Positions 10,142-19,606 are shown, counted from the stretch's first letter. The stretch: 64,000 bases of DNA from Nocardiopsis kunsanensis DSM 44524 (GCF_000340965.1 NZ_ANAY01000006.1:124001-188000); one strand, 5' to 3'. The notes: a model not told the origin generated them from the sequence alone. A program made the numbers and translations.

Positions 10142-11092
10142 TCACCCCTCGGCGAGAACCTTCCGGCAACGGTCGACGTCGCGGTTCATGGCCCGGACGA
10201 GCTCGTCCACGGAGTCGAAACGCTCCTGGCCACGGATGTGCACGGTGAATTCGACAGCCATGGGCAGGCCGTAGAGATCCAGGTCGTCACGGTCGAGCGC
10301 GTAGGCCTCGACGGTGCGTTCGGCTCCGTCGAAGGTCGGGTTCGTACCGACCGAGATCGCGGCGGGCCACCGGGACTCCTCCCCCGGAGCGGCGTCCGGA
10401 CGGCTCATCCATCCGGCGTAGACCCCGTCGCCGGGGACGGCGGAGCCGGGCGCCAGGTCCATGTTCGCGGTGGGGAACCCGAGCAGCTCGCGCCCGCGCG
10501 CGGCCCCGTGCACGACCTGGCCCTCGACCCGGTGGGGACGGCCCAGGAGTTCGGCGGCGCCGGCCACGTCGCCCTCGGCCAGGAGCCCGCGCACACGTGT
10601 GGAGGTGACCGGGCCCCCGTCGTCGGAGAGCAGGGGCACCCCGCGGGCGGTGAAGCCGTGTTCCCCACCCAGCGCGTGGAGCAGGGCGACGGTGCCCGCG
10701 GCACGGTGGCCGAACCGGAAGTCCTCGCCCACGACGACGGCCGCCGCGTGCAGGTGGTCCACGAGCACGCGCCGGGCGAACTCCTCAGGGGGGAGTGCGG
10801 CCAGCTCCTCGGTGAAGGGCAGGACCACCACGGCGTCGGCCCCGCTCCGGCCGAGCAGTTCCACACGCCGGTCCACCGGGGTGAGCACGGACGGCCCCGT
10901 GCCGTGCAGGACGGCCTGCGGGTGCGGCTCGAAGGTCACCGCGACCACGGGCACACCGAGTCCGCGCCCGAGTTCGGCCGCGGCCCCGACGATGGCGCGG
11001 TGCCCGTGGTGTACCCCGTCGAAGACACCCACGGCCACCACCGAGCGTTCCCACCCGGAGGGGATACTCTCCAGCCCGTCCCATCGGCGCAC
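10142..11092 (-). CDS. ribF: Bifunctional riboflavin kinase / FAD synthetase
   Basis: 316 residues. The N-terminal nucleotidyltransferase domain has GVFDGVHHGHRAIV, the C-terminal flavokinase domain has GFPTANMDL and a VSVGTNPTFDG-type segment. It phosphorylates riboflavin to FMN and adenylates FMN to FAD. The GTG at 11092 is preceded by AAGGGGA. In most actinomycetes ribF directly follows truB; here a plus-strand toxin-antitoxin pair is wedged between them. Confidence 0.95.
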   Translation of the reverse strand: MRRWDGLESIPSGWERSVVAVGVFDGVHHGHRAIVGAAAELGRGLGVPVVAVTFEPHPQAVLHGTGPSVLTPVDRRVELLGRSGADAVVVLPFTEELAALPPEEFARRVLVDHLHAAAVVVGEDFRFGHRAAGTVALLHALGGEHGFTARGVPLLSDDGGPVTSTRVRGLLAEGDVAGAAELLGRPHRVEGQVVHGAARGRELLGFPTANMDLAPGSAVPGDGVYAGWMSRPDAAPGEESRWPAAISVGTNPTFDGAERTVEAYALDRDDLDLYGLPMAVEFTVHIRGQERFDSVDELVRAMNRDVDRCRKVLAEG

Positions 11093-11202
11093 GTTCGGTC
11101 CCCTTGCTCTTTTGCGTGAAGGTCGTCCCCCAAGCGTGCCACGCCCGCATCCCCGCCCTGCACACATGTCCGCAAGGGATGGCCAGAAGGTGGCATACTC
11201 AG

Positions 11203-11217
11203 TAGCATAAGTAGCAT
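11203..11217 (+). promoter_or_regulatory. Putative leaderless promoter of the toxin-antitoxin pair
   Basis: TAGCAT at 11203-11208 (TAnnnT type) ends 7 bases before the antitoxin ATG, and no Shine-Dalgarno sequence is present. That spacing would start the transcript at the ATG. AGTAGCAT is directly repeated with a 9-base period (11201-11208 and 11210-11217), a possible antitoxin operator. I see no good -35. Confidence 0.4.
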
Positions 11218-11512
11218 GGTTGACACCACCAAGAAATATTCCGTGACCCTGCCCGAGAACCTCGCCGAGGACGCGCGCACACAGAGCGGGGGCGCGGGGC
11301 TTTCGGCCTATGTGACCCAGGCTGTGAGACGGCAATTGCAGCATGATCGGCTGGCCGAACTCGTGGAGGTCCTCGAGGCCGAGAACGGGCAGGTCAACGA
11401 CGGCCGTAAGAGCGAGGTCCGCGATGAGATGCGCCGGGCGTTGGAGGAACAGGGCGTCACCCCGTCGAAGACGAACAAACATCGGAGCACGGGACAAGAG
11501 GATGCAGCGTGA
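11216..11512 (+). CDS. Antitoxin, VapB-like (ribbon-helix-helix type)
   Basis: 98 residues. The N terminus (TTKKYSVTLPENLAEDAR, then GLSAYVTQAVRRQL) has the short beta strand and two helices of ribbon-helix-helix DNA-binding antitoxins. The charged C-terminal part would wrap the toxin. Its stop overlaps the start of the PIN-domain gene (GTGA), the classic toxin-antitoxin arrangement. Such antitoxins usually repress their own promoter. The family assignment is from pattern only. Confidence 0.75.
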   Translation: MVDTTKKYSVTLPENLAEDARTQSGGAGLSAYVTQAVRRQLQHDRLAELVEVLEAENGQVNDGRKSEVRDEMRRALEEQGVTPSKTNKHRSTGQEDAA

Positions 11513-11922
11513 GCCCTACCCCCGAGCCTCTGGTCAGGACCATCGTCCTGGACAGTGAGGGCCTTTCCCGAGCGGTACGGCGCGAACGCACGGTCACAGA
11601 CTGGCTCTCCACAGCGCTTTCAGGCGACATCACAGTGCTGACCAGCGCGGCCACCCTCGTGGAAGTCATACACCCGAAGATCAACCACCCAGCACTGGAG
11701 TGGACGCTCCCGCGTATCGTCGTCTCACCGGTGACCGAAGAGATCGCACGCTCGGCGAGCGCGCTCCTCGCCCGGAACCGGCTACACGGGCACCGACACG
11801 CGATCGACGCGATCCTGTGTGCCACCGCTCTCGCCGCGGACGGACCGACGGTCGTACTGACCTCCGACCCCGACGGCCTCAAAACGCTCTGTGCGGGAGG
11901 AGCGGGTGTGGTCAAGCTCTGA
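11509..11922 (+). CDS. PIN-domain toxin, VapC-like ribonuclease
   Basis: 137 residues. The four acidic PIN positions are visible: Asp15 (IVLDSEGLS), Glu52 (LVEVI), Asp100 (HAIDAILCATAL) and Asp120 (LTSDPDGL). VapC toxins are Mg2+-dependent endoribonucleases that cut tRNA or rRNA. The GTG start overlaps the antitoxin stop by 4 bases and has AGAGGA upstream. The stop codon abuts the end of the convergent truB gene (11922/11923) with no terminator between. RNA target unknown. Confidence 0.8.
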   Translation: MSPTPEPLVRTIVLDSEGLSRAVRRERTVTDWLSTALSGDITVLTSAATLVEVIHPKINHPALEWTLPRIVVSPVTEEIARSASALLARNRLHGHRHAIDAILCATALAADGPTVVLTSDPDGLKTLCAGGAGVVKL

Positions 11923-12810
11923 TCACGCCGGGTCGAAGACCACGACGGGTTTCATGTGCCCCGGGCGGTTCTCCCCCAGGGCGACCACGGTGCCGTCGGG
12001 GGCGAACAACCCGATCGGGCCGTCGCCGAGCGAGCTGGGGCCGATCCGGTTCCCGTGCCGGATCCGCGCTGTCTCGCCCTCGTCCATGGTCCGCACGGGG
12101 AACGCGGCGGCCACGGACCGGGCCAGGGGCAGCTGCGTGAACTCCTCGGCGAGTTCGTCGAGGGTACGTGCCTGCGACAGGTCGTAGGGGCCCACACGTG
12201 TACGGCGCAGGGCGCTCAGGTGCCCGCCCACCCCCAGGGCCTCGCCCATGTCGCGGGCCAGGGAGCGGATGTATGTGCCGCTGGAGCAGGTCACCACAGC
12301 ATCGACGTCGACGAAGACGCCGCCGGGGTCATCGACACGGCGCACCCCGGTGATCTCGAACTCCGACACGGTGGTCTCACGGGCCTTCAGGGCGGCCTCC
12401 TTGCCCTCACGGGCGGACTTGTAGGCCCGCTTCCCGTCCACCTTGATCGCGCTGACCTGCGGTGGGACCTGCTGGATGGTCCCGGTCAGGTCGGCGGCGG
12501 CAGCCCGCACAGCATCCTCGGTCACGGCTGAGGCGTCGCGGCGTTCCCCGGCCTCGCCCTCGGCGTCGTCGGTGTTGGTGGCCAGCCCCAGGCGGAAGGT
12601 CCCCTCATAGGTCTTCTCGGTGAGGGTCAGGTGTCCGAGGAGCTTGGTGCCCTTCTCGATCCCCAGCACCAGTACCCCGGTCGCCATCGGGTCCAGCGTC
12701 CCCGCGTGTCCGACCCGGCGCGTGCGCGCCAGGCGGCGGGTGCGGGCGACCACGTCGTGCGAGGTCCAGTCGGCGGGCTTGTCGACGACCACGACACCGC
12801 TGTCGGCCAT
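11923..12810 (-). CDS. truB: tRNA pseudouridine-55 synthase
   Basis: 295 residues. The catalytic Asp is about residue 40 in RRVGHAGTLDPMATGVL, and KTYEGTFRLG and SSGTYIRSLARDMG are also conserved. It converts U55 of the T-loop of tRNAs to pseudouridine. The ATG at 12810 has GAGGAG 5 bases upstream; an upstream ATG at 12822 is less likely. It belongs to the rbfA-truB-ribF module. Confidence 0.96.
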   Translation of the reverse strand: MADSGVVVVDKPADWTSHDVVARTRRLARTRRVGHAGTLDPMATGVLVLGIEKGTKLLGHLTLTEKTYEGTFRLGLATNTDDAEGEAGERRDASAVTEDAVRAAAADLTGTIQQVPPQVSAIKVDGKRAYKSAREGKEAALKARETTVSEFEITGVRRVDDPGGVFVDVDAVVTCSSGTYIRSLARDMGEALGVGGHLSALRRTRVGPYDLSQARTLDELAEEFTQLPLARSVAAAFPVRTMDEGETARIRHGNRIGPSSLGDGPIGLFAPDGTVVALGENRPGHMKPVVVFDPA

Positions 12811-12858
12811 GGTGCTCCTCATCGAAGAAGGGGCGGCGGCACGGGGCCGCCGCCGGTT

Positions 12859-13293
12859 CTACTCGTCCTCGGGCTCGCGGGGGGCCTTGTACGGGTCTGC
12901 CTCGCCCACCGGGGTGGCCCCGGCGGCCCGCTCGGCCTTCTCCTCGTCCTCGCGGCGTGCCTGGGCCAGCAGCTGCTCGATGTGCTGGGCATTCTCCTGC
13001 ACCTCGTCGACGACGAAGGTCAGGGAAGGGGTGTGGCGGATCCCGGTCTGGCGGCCCACCTCACTGCGGATCACGCCCTTGGCGCTCTCCATGGCAGCGG
13101 CGGAGGCGGCCTGCTCCTCGGTACTGCCGAACACCGTGTAGTACACCGTGGCATCCCGCAGGTCAGCGGTGATGCGCGCATCGGTCACGGTGACAAAACC
13201 CAGGCGCGGGTCCTTGATGCGCCGGTCCAGCATCTCGGCGACGATGCGCTGGATGCGGTCGGCGATCCGGCGCGCGCGTGCGGCGTCAACCAT
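12859..13293 (-). CDS. rbfA: Ribosome-binding factor A
   Basis: 144 residues with the KH-like RbfA fold (RIADRIQRIVAEMLDRRIKDPRLGFVTVTD at the N terminus, HTPSLTFVVDE later). It assists 30S maturation near the 5' end of 16S rRNA. The C-terminal tail is acidic and probably disordered. Its start overlaps the end of the preceding DUF503 gene by 8 bases. Confidence 0.95.
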   Translation of the reverse strand: MVDAARARRIADRIQRIVAEMLDRRIKDPRLGFVTVTDARITADLRDATVYYTVFGSTEEQAASAAAMESAKGVIRSEVGRQTGIRHTPSLTFVVDEVQENAQHIEQLLAQARREDEEKAERAAGATPVGEADPYKAPREPEDE

Positions 13294-13591
13294 CGTCTTC
13301 TTCCTCTTCGTTGAAGAGCCGCTGCCTGGCGGACAGCAGCTCCAGTTCGGGACGGTCCGCGACGAAGCGTTCGCAACTGTCCATCTGGTTCCTGGTGTGG
13401 GCGGCCGACGGTGCCACCACCGCCACACCGATCTTGGCCCGCCGGTACAGGTCCTGATCACCCACCTCCGAGACCGACACCGAGAACTTCCGGCGCAGTT
13501 CGGACAGGACCGGGCGGACCAGCGAACGTTTCTGTTTGAGCGAATGGACGTCACCAAGGAGGAGGTCCAGCGTCAGCGCCCCAACGTACAA
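13286..13591 (-). CDS. DUF503 family protein (YlxP-like)
   Basis: 101 residues, starting at TTG 13591 with GGGTGAT upstream. The sequence (YVGALTLDLLLGDVHSLKQK, RRKFSVSVSEVGDQDLYRRA) matches the DUF503/YlxP family, almost always encoded between infB and rbfA. Biochemical function is not established; the location suggests a role in ribosome assembly or translation. Confidence 0.85.
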   Translation of the reverse strand: MYVGALTLDLLLGDVHSLKQKRSLVRPVLSELRRKFSVSVSEVGDQDLYRRAKIGVAVVAPSAAHTRNQMDSCERFVADRPELELLSARQRLFNEEEEDDG

Positions 13592-13621
13592 GTGATCACC
13601 CGTGGTGTGTGTGAACCGTCA

Positions 13622-13660
13622 AAGGCGGGGCCCCGGCCGTGTGCCGGCCGGGGCCCCTCA
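13622..13660 (-). terminator. Hairpin between infB and the DUF503 gene
   Basis: Very strong GC inverted repeat (GGGGCCCCGGCCG-TGTG-CCGGCCGGGGCCCC) in the 112-base gap. It may terminate or attenuate transcription coming from infB. Confidence 0.65.
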
Positions 13661-13703
13661 CGGATTCGGGCTCCGCGCGAGCCCGGAGTACACCCTGCTC
13701 CGA

Positions 13704-16661
13704 TCAGTCGCGGGGCTTCTCCTTCATCTCGTAGGTCTCGATGACGTCCTCGACCCTGAGGTCGTTGTAGCCGACACCGATACCGCACTCGAAGCCCTCG
13801 CGGACCTCGGTGGCGTCGTCCTTGAACCTGCGCAGGGATTCCACGTTGAGGTTCTCGGAGATGACGACACCCTCGCGGATGAGGCGTGCCTTGGCGTTGC
13901 GGCGGATCAGACCGTTGCGGACGATCGAACCGGCGATGTTGCCGATCTTCGGCACCTTGAAGACCTCGCGGATCTCGGCGCTGCCGAGCTGGACCTCCTC
14001 GTAGATGGGCTTGAGGAGACCCTTGACGGCGGCCTCGACCTCGTCGATGGCCTGGTAGATGATCGAGTAGTACCGGATGTCCACACCCATGCGGTCGGCC
14101 AGCTCGCTGTTCTTGCCCTCGGGCCGAACGTTGAAGCCGACGATGATCGCATCTGCGGACGTCGCCAGGTTGATGTCGTTCTGCGTGATCGCACCGACAC
14201 CGCGACCGATGACGCGGATACTGACCTCGTCACCACCGGCGTCGATCTTGAGCAGCGACTCCTCGAGAGCCTCGACCGAACCGGAGGTGTCACCCTTGAT
14301 GAGCAGGAGGAGCTCGGAACGCTCGCCCTCCTTGAGGTGCTCCTGCCAGGTGTCGAGGGTGACCCGACGGGCCGAACGCGCCTGCTGGGCGAAACGCTCG
14401 CGCGCCTCACGCTGCTGCGCGATCTGCCGCGCGACCCGGTCGTCCTTGACCACCAGGAAGTTGTCGCCGGCGCTGGGCACGTTGGTCAGACCCAGGACCT
14501 GCACCGGGCGGGACGGCTCTGCGCTCTCCACGTTCTGGCCGTGCTCGTTGAGCATGGCACGCACACGGCCGTGCGCGTCGCCGCAGACGATGGAGTCACC
14601 GACGTTGAGCGTTCCGCGCTGCACCAGGACGGTGGCCATGGAACCCCGGCCGCGGTCGAGGTAGGCCTCGATGGCCAGTCCCTGGGCCTCCATCCCCGGG
14701 TTCGCCTTGAGGTCGAGCGCCGCGTCGGAGGTCAGCACGACCGACTCCAGCAGGGCGTCGATGTTATCGCCCTTGAGGGCCGAGATGTCGACGAACTGCA
14801 CGTCGCCGCCGTACTCCTCGGCGACCAGGCCGTACTCGGTCATCTGGGCACGGACCTTCTGCGGGTCGGCACCCTCGACGTCGATCTTGTTGACCGCGAC
14901 CACGATCGGCACTTCTGCCGCCTTGGCGTGGTCGATGGCCTCGGCCGTCTGCGGCTTGACCCCGTCGTCGGCGGCCACGACCAGCACGGCGATGTCGGTG
15001 GCCTTGGCACCACGGGCACGCATGGCGGTGAACGCCTCGTGACCAGGAGTGTCGATGAAGGTGAGCCTGCGCTCCTCCTCGTCGACCTCCGTGGCGACCT
15101 GGTAGGCACCGATGTGCTGAGTGATCCCGCCGGCCTCGCCGCTGACGACGTTGGCCTTTCGGATGGTGTCCAGCAGCCGGGTCTTACCGTGGTCGACGTG
15201 ACCCATGACGGTGACCACCGGCGGACGCGGACGCAGGTCCTCGTCACTGCCCCTGTTCTCACCGAAGTCGATGGAGAAGGACTCCAGGAGCTCGCGGTCC
15301 TCGTCCTCGGGACTGACGACCTCGACCTTGTACTTGAGCTCTTCACCGAGCAGGACGAGGGCCTCGTCCGGCAGGGACTGGGTCGCGGTGGCCATCTCGC
15401 CCAGGTGCATCATGACCTGGACCAGCGACGCCGGGTTGACGTCGATCTTGTCACCGAAGTCCGAGAGAGAGGCGCCGCGCGACAGACGGATCGTCTGGTT
15501 GTTCCCACTGGGGATCTTCACGCCACCGAAGGACGGGGCCTGGAAGTCGTGGAACTCTTGACGACGCTGCTTCTTGGACTTGCGGGAACGGCCCGGACGG
15601 CCACCGGGACGACCGAACGCACCAGCGGTACCGCCGCCGCGGCCACGACCGCCGGGACGACCGCCGAAGCCGCCGGGACGACCACCGCCCGGACGCGGGC
15701 CTGCAGGTGCACCGGGACGACCGCGGCCGCCACCGCCACCCGGGCGGCCGCCACCGCCACCGCGGCCACCGCCCGGGGGCGGGGTCGGGCGCGATGCCGG
15801 CATGTTCATCGGGCTGGGGCGCGGAGCGCCCGGACGCGGACCCGGCTTCGGAGCGCCACCGGGACGCGCGGAGCCACCGGAGCCGCCGGAGCCACCGGAG
15901 CCGCCGGAGCCGCCGGCGGGCGGACCGGGACGGGGCCCGGGACGCGGACCCGGCTTCGGGGCGCCGCCACCGGGACGCGGGGCGCGTTCGCCGCCGCCCT
16001 GCGGGCCCGGCTTCGGGGCACCGCCGGAGCGCGGGCCCGGCTTCGGGGCAGGCTTGTTGGTGCCCATGCCGGTGGCGTTGGACGCGAACGGGTTGTTGCC
16101 CGGACGGGGACCGCTCGGGCGCGGGCCCGGCTTCGGGCCGCGGCCGCGCTGCTCACCGCTCTGGGGACGGCCGCCCTGCGGGCCCGGCTTCGGACCGGGC
16201 TTGGGAGCCTCACCCTGCGATGCAGGCTTGGGACCCGGCTTCGGACCGGGCTTGGGCGCCTCACCCTGCGGAGCGGGCTTGGGACCCGGCTTCGGGGCAG
16301 GCTTGGACGCCTCACCCTGCGGAGCGGGCTTGGGACCCGGCTTCGGGCCAGGCTTGGGCGCCTCACCCTGCGGAGCGGGCTTGGGACCCGGCTTCGGGCC
16401 AGGCTTGGACACCTCACCCTGCGGAGCGGGCTTGGGACCCGGCTTCGGGGCAGGCTTCTTCTTGGCTTCGGCATCGCTGTCGCCGTTGCCGCCGCCGTTA
16501 CCGGATTCGTTGAAGGCTTCCTTCAGGCGTCGTACGACCGGAGCCTCTATCGTGGAGGATGCCGAACGGACGAATTCGCCCATGTCATTGAGCTTGGCCA
16601 GGACGACCTTGCTCTCTACGCCGAACTCCTTGGCGAGTTCGTATACCCGGACCTTCGCCAC
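13704..16661 (-). CDS. infB: Translation initiation factor IF-2
   Basis: 985 residues. The N-terminal IF2-N motif ([21 protein letters not shown]) is followed by a long Pro/Gly/Lys-rich disordered region typical of actinobacteria, then the GTPase domain ([26 protein letters not shown]) and C-terminal fMet-tRNA-binding domains. It delivers initiator tRNA to the 30S subunit. The start is GTG 16661 with GGAGAG upstream. Residues about 70-160 contain imperfect 17-residue repeats of the type [17 protein letters not shown]. Confidence 0.97.
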   Translation of the reverse strand: MAKVRVYELAKEFGVESKVVLAKLNDMGEFVRSASSTIEAPVVRRLKEAFNESGNGGGNGDSDAEAKKKPAPKPGPKPAPQGEVSKPGPKPGPKPAPQGEAPKPGPKPGPKPAPQGEASKPAPKPGPKPAPQGEAPKPGPKPGPKPASQGEAPKPGPKPGPQGGRPQSGEQRGRGPKPGPRPSGPRPGNNPFASNATGMGTNKPAPKPGPRSGGAPKPGPQGGGERAPRPGGGAPKPGPRPGPRPGPPAGGSGGSGGSGGSGGSARPGGAPKPGPRPGAPRPSPMNMPASRPTPPPGGGRGGGGGRPGGGGGRGRPGAPAGPRPGGGRPGGFGGRPGGRGRGGGTAGAFGRPGGRPGRSRKSKKQRRQEFHDFQAPSFGGVKIPSGNNQTIRLSRGASLSDFGDKIDVNPASLVQVMMHLGEMATATQSLPDEALVLLGEELKYKVEVVSPEDEDRELLESFSIDFGENRGSDEDLRPRPPVVTVMGHVDHGKTRLLDTIRKANVVSGEAGGITQHIGAYQVATEVDEEERRLTFIDTPGHEAFTAMRARGAKATDIAVLVVAADDGVKPQTAEAIDHAKAAEVPIVVAVNKIDVEGADPQKVRAQMTEYGLVAEEYGGDVQFVDISALKGDNIDALLESVVLTSDAALDLKANPGMEAQGLAIEAYLDRGRGSMATVLVQRGTLNVGDSIVCGDAHGRVRAMLNEHGQNVESAEPSRPVQVLGLTNVPSAGDNFLVVKDDRVARQIAQQREARERFAQQARSARRVTLDTWQEHLKEGERSELLLLIKGDTSGSVEALEESLLKIDAGGDEVSIRVIGRGVGAITQNDINLATSADAIIVGFNVRPEGKNSELADRMGVDIRYYSIIYQAIDEVEAAVKGLLKPIYEEVQLGSAEIREVFKVPKIGNIAGSIVRNGLIRRNAKARLIREGVVISENLNVESLRRFKDDATEVREGFECGIGVGYNDLRVEDVIETYEMKEKPRD
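16190..16465 (-). repeat. 51-base tandem repeats inside infB
   Basis: About five imperfect copies of a 51-base unit encoding [21 protein letters not shown] peptides. The DNA copies are far more alike than the protein alone requires, suggesting recent slippage or recombination. Copy number may vary between strains. Confidence 0.8.
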
Positions 16662-16901
16662 TACTCTCCTTCAGCTTCGGTCCGGGGCTGGGCACGTACC
16701 GGACCGTCGTTAGCTTGAGTTACTACTCATCGCTGCGTACTCATCAGGCGCTCATCGCAATCTCGACCTGCTTCCTCATCGCTACACAACAATGGGCCGG
16801 TTCTGCATGCCCACGCAGCACCGTTTCGCCGGCCTCGGTCATGACAACCCTGAGACCGGCCCAGACATTCCAACCCTAACCGGATTCGTGATCCGGTGAG
16901 T
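16662..16901 (-). promoter_or_regulatory. infB leader with GATGAG repeats and mini-ORFs
   Basis: 240 bases between ylxR and infB. Near ylxR is ACCGGAT-tcgtg-ATCCGGT, a likely ylxR terminator (about 16878-16900). Further on TGGGCCGGT and ACCGGCCCA arms (16793-16801, 16855-16863) could close a structured leader. GCGATGAG then occurs three times and CTGATGAG once between 16782 and 16726. Three short reading frames of 11, 5 and 6 codons start at these ATGs and overlap end to start. No promoter was identified with confidence. Confidence 0.4.
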
Positions 16902-17204
16902 CTACGGGTCCGGGCCGAAGAGAGCCGCCACGCGTGAGTCGTCCCACGCGCCGACTCCCCGGGGGACCCCGGTGCGGAAGGCCCGCGACCAGGCTCGACG
17001 GCGTTGCGCCAGTTCCAGACAGCGCCGGTCCCGATGCAGGTGAGCGCCGCGCCCGGGCAGTCCTCCCCGGATGTCGGGCGTGACGCGACCGTGGTCGTTG
17101 ACGAGCCGCACCAGATCTGCCTTCGCGGCACGGGTGCGGCACCCGACGCACGTACGCACGGGGCGCTCGGGACCGTCTCCACCCACCATATCGTGTTCGG
17201 GCAT
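16902..17204 (-). CDS. ylxR: YlxR family RNA-binding protein (DUF448)
   Basis: About 100 residues with the family block PVRTCVGCRTRAAKADLVRLV and GRGAHLHRDRRCLELA. The YlxR fold binds RNA and is encoded between nusA and infB in most bacteria, as here. The ATG at 17204 lacks a strong ribosome site; a second in-frame ATG is at 17189. It starts 13 bases after the nusA stop and is presumably cotranscribed. Confidence 0.9.
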   Translation of the reverse strand: MPEHDMVGGDGPERPVRTCVGCRTRAAKADLVRLVNDHGRVTPDIRGGLPGRGAHLHRDRRCLELAQRRRAWSRAFRTGVPRGVGAWDDSRVAALFGPDP

Positions 17205-17217
17205 GGGTGCGATCCGA

Positions 17218-18243
17218 TCAGCCCGCCGAGGGCGGTACGTCGGAGGGGTCAGCGATCTCGCCCACGCCCTCGCCCTCGGGCTCGGCATCCGAACGGATGT
17301 CGATACGCCACCCGGTGAGACGCGCGGCCAGTCGGGCGTTCTGTCCCTCCTTGCCGATGGCGAGGGACTGCTGGTAGTCGGGCACGACGACACGGGCCAC
17401 ACGCGCGGCCAGGTCGAGGATCTCCACCGAGTTCACCCGCGCCGGCGACAGGGCGTTGGCGACGAGCTCCGCGGGGTCCTCCGAGGAGTCGACGATGTCG
17501 ATCTTCTCGCCGTGCAGCTCCGCCATGACGTTGCGGACACGGCTGCCGAGCGGACCGATGCAGGCACCCTTGGCGTTGACACCGCCCCGGTTGGAGTGCA
17601 CCGCCATCTTGGTACGGTGCCCGGCCTCGCGGGCGATCGAGGAGATCTGGACCGTGCCGTCGGCGATCTCGGGGACCTCCAGCTCGAAGAGCTTGCGCAC
17701 CAGGTTGGGGTGGGTGCGCGACAGCGTGACCGACGGGCCGCGGTGGCCCTTGCGGACCTGCACCACGTAGGCGCGCAGCCGTTCCCCGTGGACGTACTCC
17801 TCCGTGGGGACCTGCTCCTGCGGGGGCAGCACCGCCTCGACCTTGCCGAGGTCGACCAGAACGTTGCGGGGATCCTTGCCCTGCTGGATGATCCCGGAGA
17901 CGATGTCGTTCTCGCGGCCGGCGAACTCGCCCAGGGTCAGTTCGTCCTCGGCGTCACGCAGGCGCTGGAGGATGACCTGTTTGGCGGTGGAGGTCGCGAT
18001 GCGCCCGAACCCGGTGGGGGTGCCGTCGTACTCACCGACGACCTCGCCCCCTTCCCCCGTCTCGGACACCCACACGGTCACGTGCCCGCTGGACCGGTTC
18101 AGTTCCACACGGGCGCGCCTGTCGGTGCCCTCCTCGCGGTGGTAAGCGATCAGCAACGCGTCCTCGATGGCTTTGGCCACCAGCTCGACCGCGATGTCCT
18201 TCTCGCGCTCCAAGCTGCGAAGGACGCTCATGTCAATGTCCAC
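17218..18243 (-). CDS. nusA: Transcription termination/antitermination factor NusA
   Basis: 341 residues, the short actinobacterial form: N-terminal RNA polymerase-binding domain, S1 domain (about 135-200) and two KH domains (ACIGPLGSRVRNVMAELHGEKIDIV; IGKEGQNARLAARLTGWRIDI). It modulates pausing, termination and antitermination. The GTG at 18243 has AGGGGGAG 5 bases upstream. The C-terminal acidic repeats of the E. coli protein are absent, as usual in this phylum. Confidence 0.96.
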   Translation of the reverse strand: MDIDMSVLRSLEREKDIAVELVAKAIEDALLIAYHREEGTDRRARVELNRSSGHVTVWVSETGEGGEVVGEYDGTPTGFGRIATSTAKQVILQRLRDAEDELTLGEFAGRENDIVSGIIQQGKDPRNVLVDLGKVEAVLPPQEQVPTEEYVHGERLRAYVVQVRKGHRGPSVTLSRTHPNLVRKLFELEVPEIADGTVQISSIAREAGHRTKMAVHSNRGGVNAKGACIGPLGSRVRNVMAELHGEKIDIVDSSEDPAELVANALSPARVNSVEILDLAARVARVVVPDYQQSLAIGKEGQNARLAARLTGWRIDIRSDAEPEGEGVGEIADPSDVPPSAG

Positions 18244-18255
18244 GGGGCTCCCCCT

Positions 18256-18732
18256 CTAGCCCGCCGCGTCGTCGTCGCGACGGAATTCCACCTGGACCTT
18301 GGCCTTGGCGATGTCGGCGTAGGCGTAGGTCCGGGGCTGACCCTTGACCTTCAGGGTGGCGCCCTGTTCGTCGGAGTCGACGACACGGCCGGTGACCGGC
18401 CCTCCCTCGGTGAGGTGGACCTTGACCATCCGGCCCCGGGAACGGCGCCAGTGCCTGGGTTGCGTCAGCGAGCGCTCGGCTCCGGGCGAGGTGATCTCCA
18501 GGACGTAGGGCGTCTTCCCCATGACGTCGGAGGCGTCCAGGGCCGTGGAGGCCTCCTGCGAGACCTCACCGATGGCGTCCAGACCGACCCCTTCGTCGGA
18601 GTCCACGGTCACACGCAGGATCCGGCGTTTACCGGCCGGGGTCAGCTCGATTTCTTCGAGGTCCAGCCCGGCCTGTGCCAGGACCGGCTCCAGCAGCTCG
18701 ACGATGCGCTCGTCACGCTCCTGCGCTCCCAT
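18256..18732 (-). CDS. rimP: Ribosome maturation factor RimP
   Basis: 158 residues with LEEIELTPAGKRRILRVTVDSDEGVGLD, the conserved YVLEITSPGAERSL and a C-terminal SH3-like part (GRVVDSDEQGATLKVKG). It is needed for 30S maturation. It is first of the rimP-nusA-ylxR-infB run, 12 bases before nusA. Confidence 0.95.
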   Translation of the reverse strand: MGAQERDERIVELLEPVLAQAGLDLEEIELTPAGKRRILRVTVDSDEGVGLDAIGEVSQEASTALDASDVMGKTPYVLEITSPGAERSLTQPRHWRRSRGRMVKVHLTEGGPVTGRVVDSDEQGATLKVKGQPRTYAYADIAKAKVQVEFRRDDDAAG

Positions 18733-19053
18733 GTCGTGTTCTGCCCCTCACAACGGCGAAATTCCGCCCGCGAGGCCTGGTGGCCTGTGACCGGGGCGGT
18801 CCAGCTCTGTACGTAGTCTGCGACGAATCGGCCCGCTTCCCGGGGGGAACGCGAACCTGCCGCGCATCGCGTGCGACGGCGGCTGTGCTGCACAGGGTAT
18901 CCACTCCTGAGAGCTGCCAGGTCGCGGTCCGTGGCCGGGGCGCGTCGACACGTGCCCCGGGCGGACCCGATCGCCCGTGTGCCGGGGATCGCGCTGTCCC
19001 GGTCCGGTACTGGGCGTGGAAAGATGGAGCGAGAACGACGGGGAGGAGTCCGA

Positions 19054-19569
19054 GTGGTCCGGGTAGCGGCTGGTGTCAGCAGACGTGCGCTCCTGGGGAT
19101 GGTGGTGGCCGGTGCGTCGGCCGCGGCCGTCACGGGGTGCGGCACCGTGGACTGGTATCCCTCGGGGACGACCCCGGACGAGCACGTGTTGCGTTCACTC
19201 CTGCGGGAGAAGGAACGCTTGCTCGTGCGGTACGAGAAGGCCCTGGCGGACGGTTCCGGCCCCTCGGACCTGTTGGACCGGCTCTCGGAGGACCACCGCG
19301 CCCACCTGGACGCGTTGACGGACGCCCTGCCCGAAGGAGCCGAGCCCACCCCGCCGGCCGAGGAGGGTTCGCCCGGGCCGGTCCCCCCGGAGGAGGACCC
19401 CGACCTGGCCGAGGCTCCGTCGACGGCAGCGCTCCGGGCCATGGAGGCCGCGGCCGCGGGGGCGCGGCCCGACCAAGCGGCGGCCGTCACCGACCGGGGC
19501 CTGGCACAGCTGATCGGTTCGATCGGGGCGTGCGAGGCGGGGCACACGTACCTTCTCGACGAGGTGTGA
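19054..19569 (+). CDS. Putative Tat-exported lipoprotein of unknown function
   Basis: 171 residues. The N terminus has a twin-arginine motif (VSRRALLG), a hydrophobic stretch and a lipobox-like AVTGC, so the mature protein is probably lipid-anchored outside the membrane. The rest is helical and acidic (LLREKERLLVRYEKAL; EDHRAHLDALTDAL) with a Pro/Glu linker. The GTG at 19054 lies 5 bases after GGGAGGAG. The next gene, 37 bases on, encodes a ferritin-like protein; this pair next to rimP/proS recurs in actinomycetes and they probably act together. Function unknown. Confidence 0.75.
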   Translation: MVRVAAGVSRRALLGMVVAGASAAAVTGCGTVDWYPSGTTPDEHVLRSLLREKERLLVRYEKALADGSGPSDLLDRLSEDHRAHLDALTDALPEGAEPTPPAEEGSPGPVPPEEDPDLAEAPSTAALRAMEAAAAGARPDQAAAVTDRGLAQLIGSIGACEAGHTYLLDEV

Positions 19570-19606
19570 GCACCAACGGAGCACGAACGGTGAGGAGCGG
19601 TGACGG

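Noticed and set aside
13602..16718. Very long open frames antisense to infB and to other minus-strand genes
   Set aside because: They arise from GC-skewed third positions of the real gene; their translations are low-complexity and have no ribosome site or family motif.
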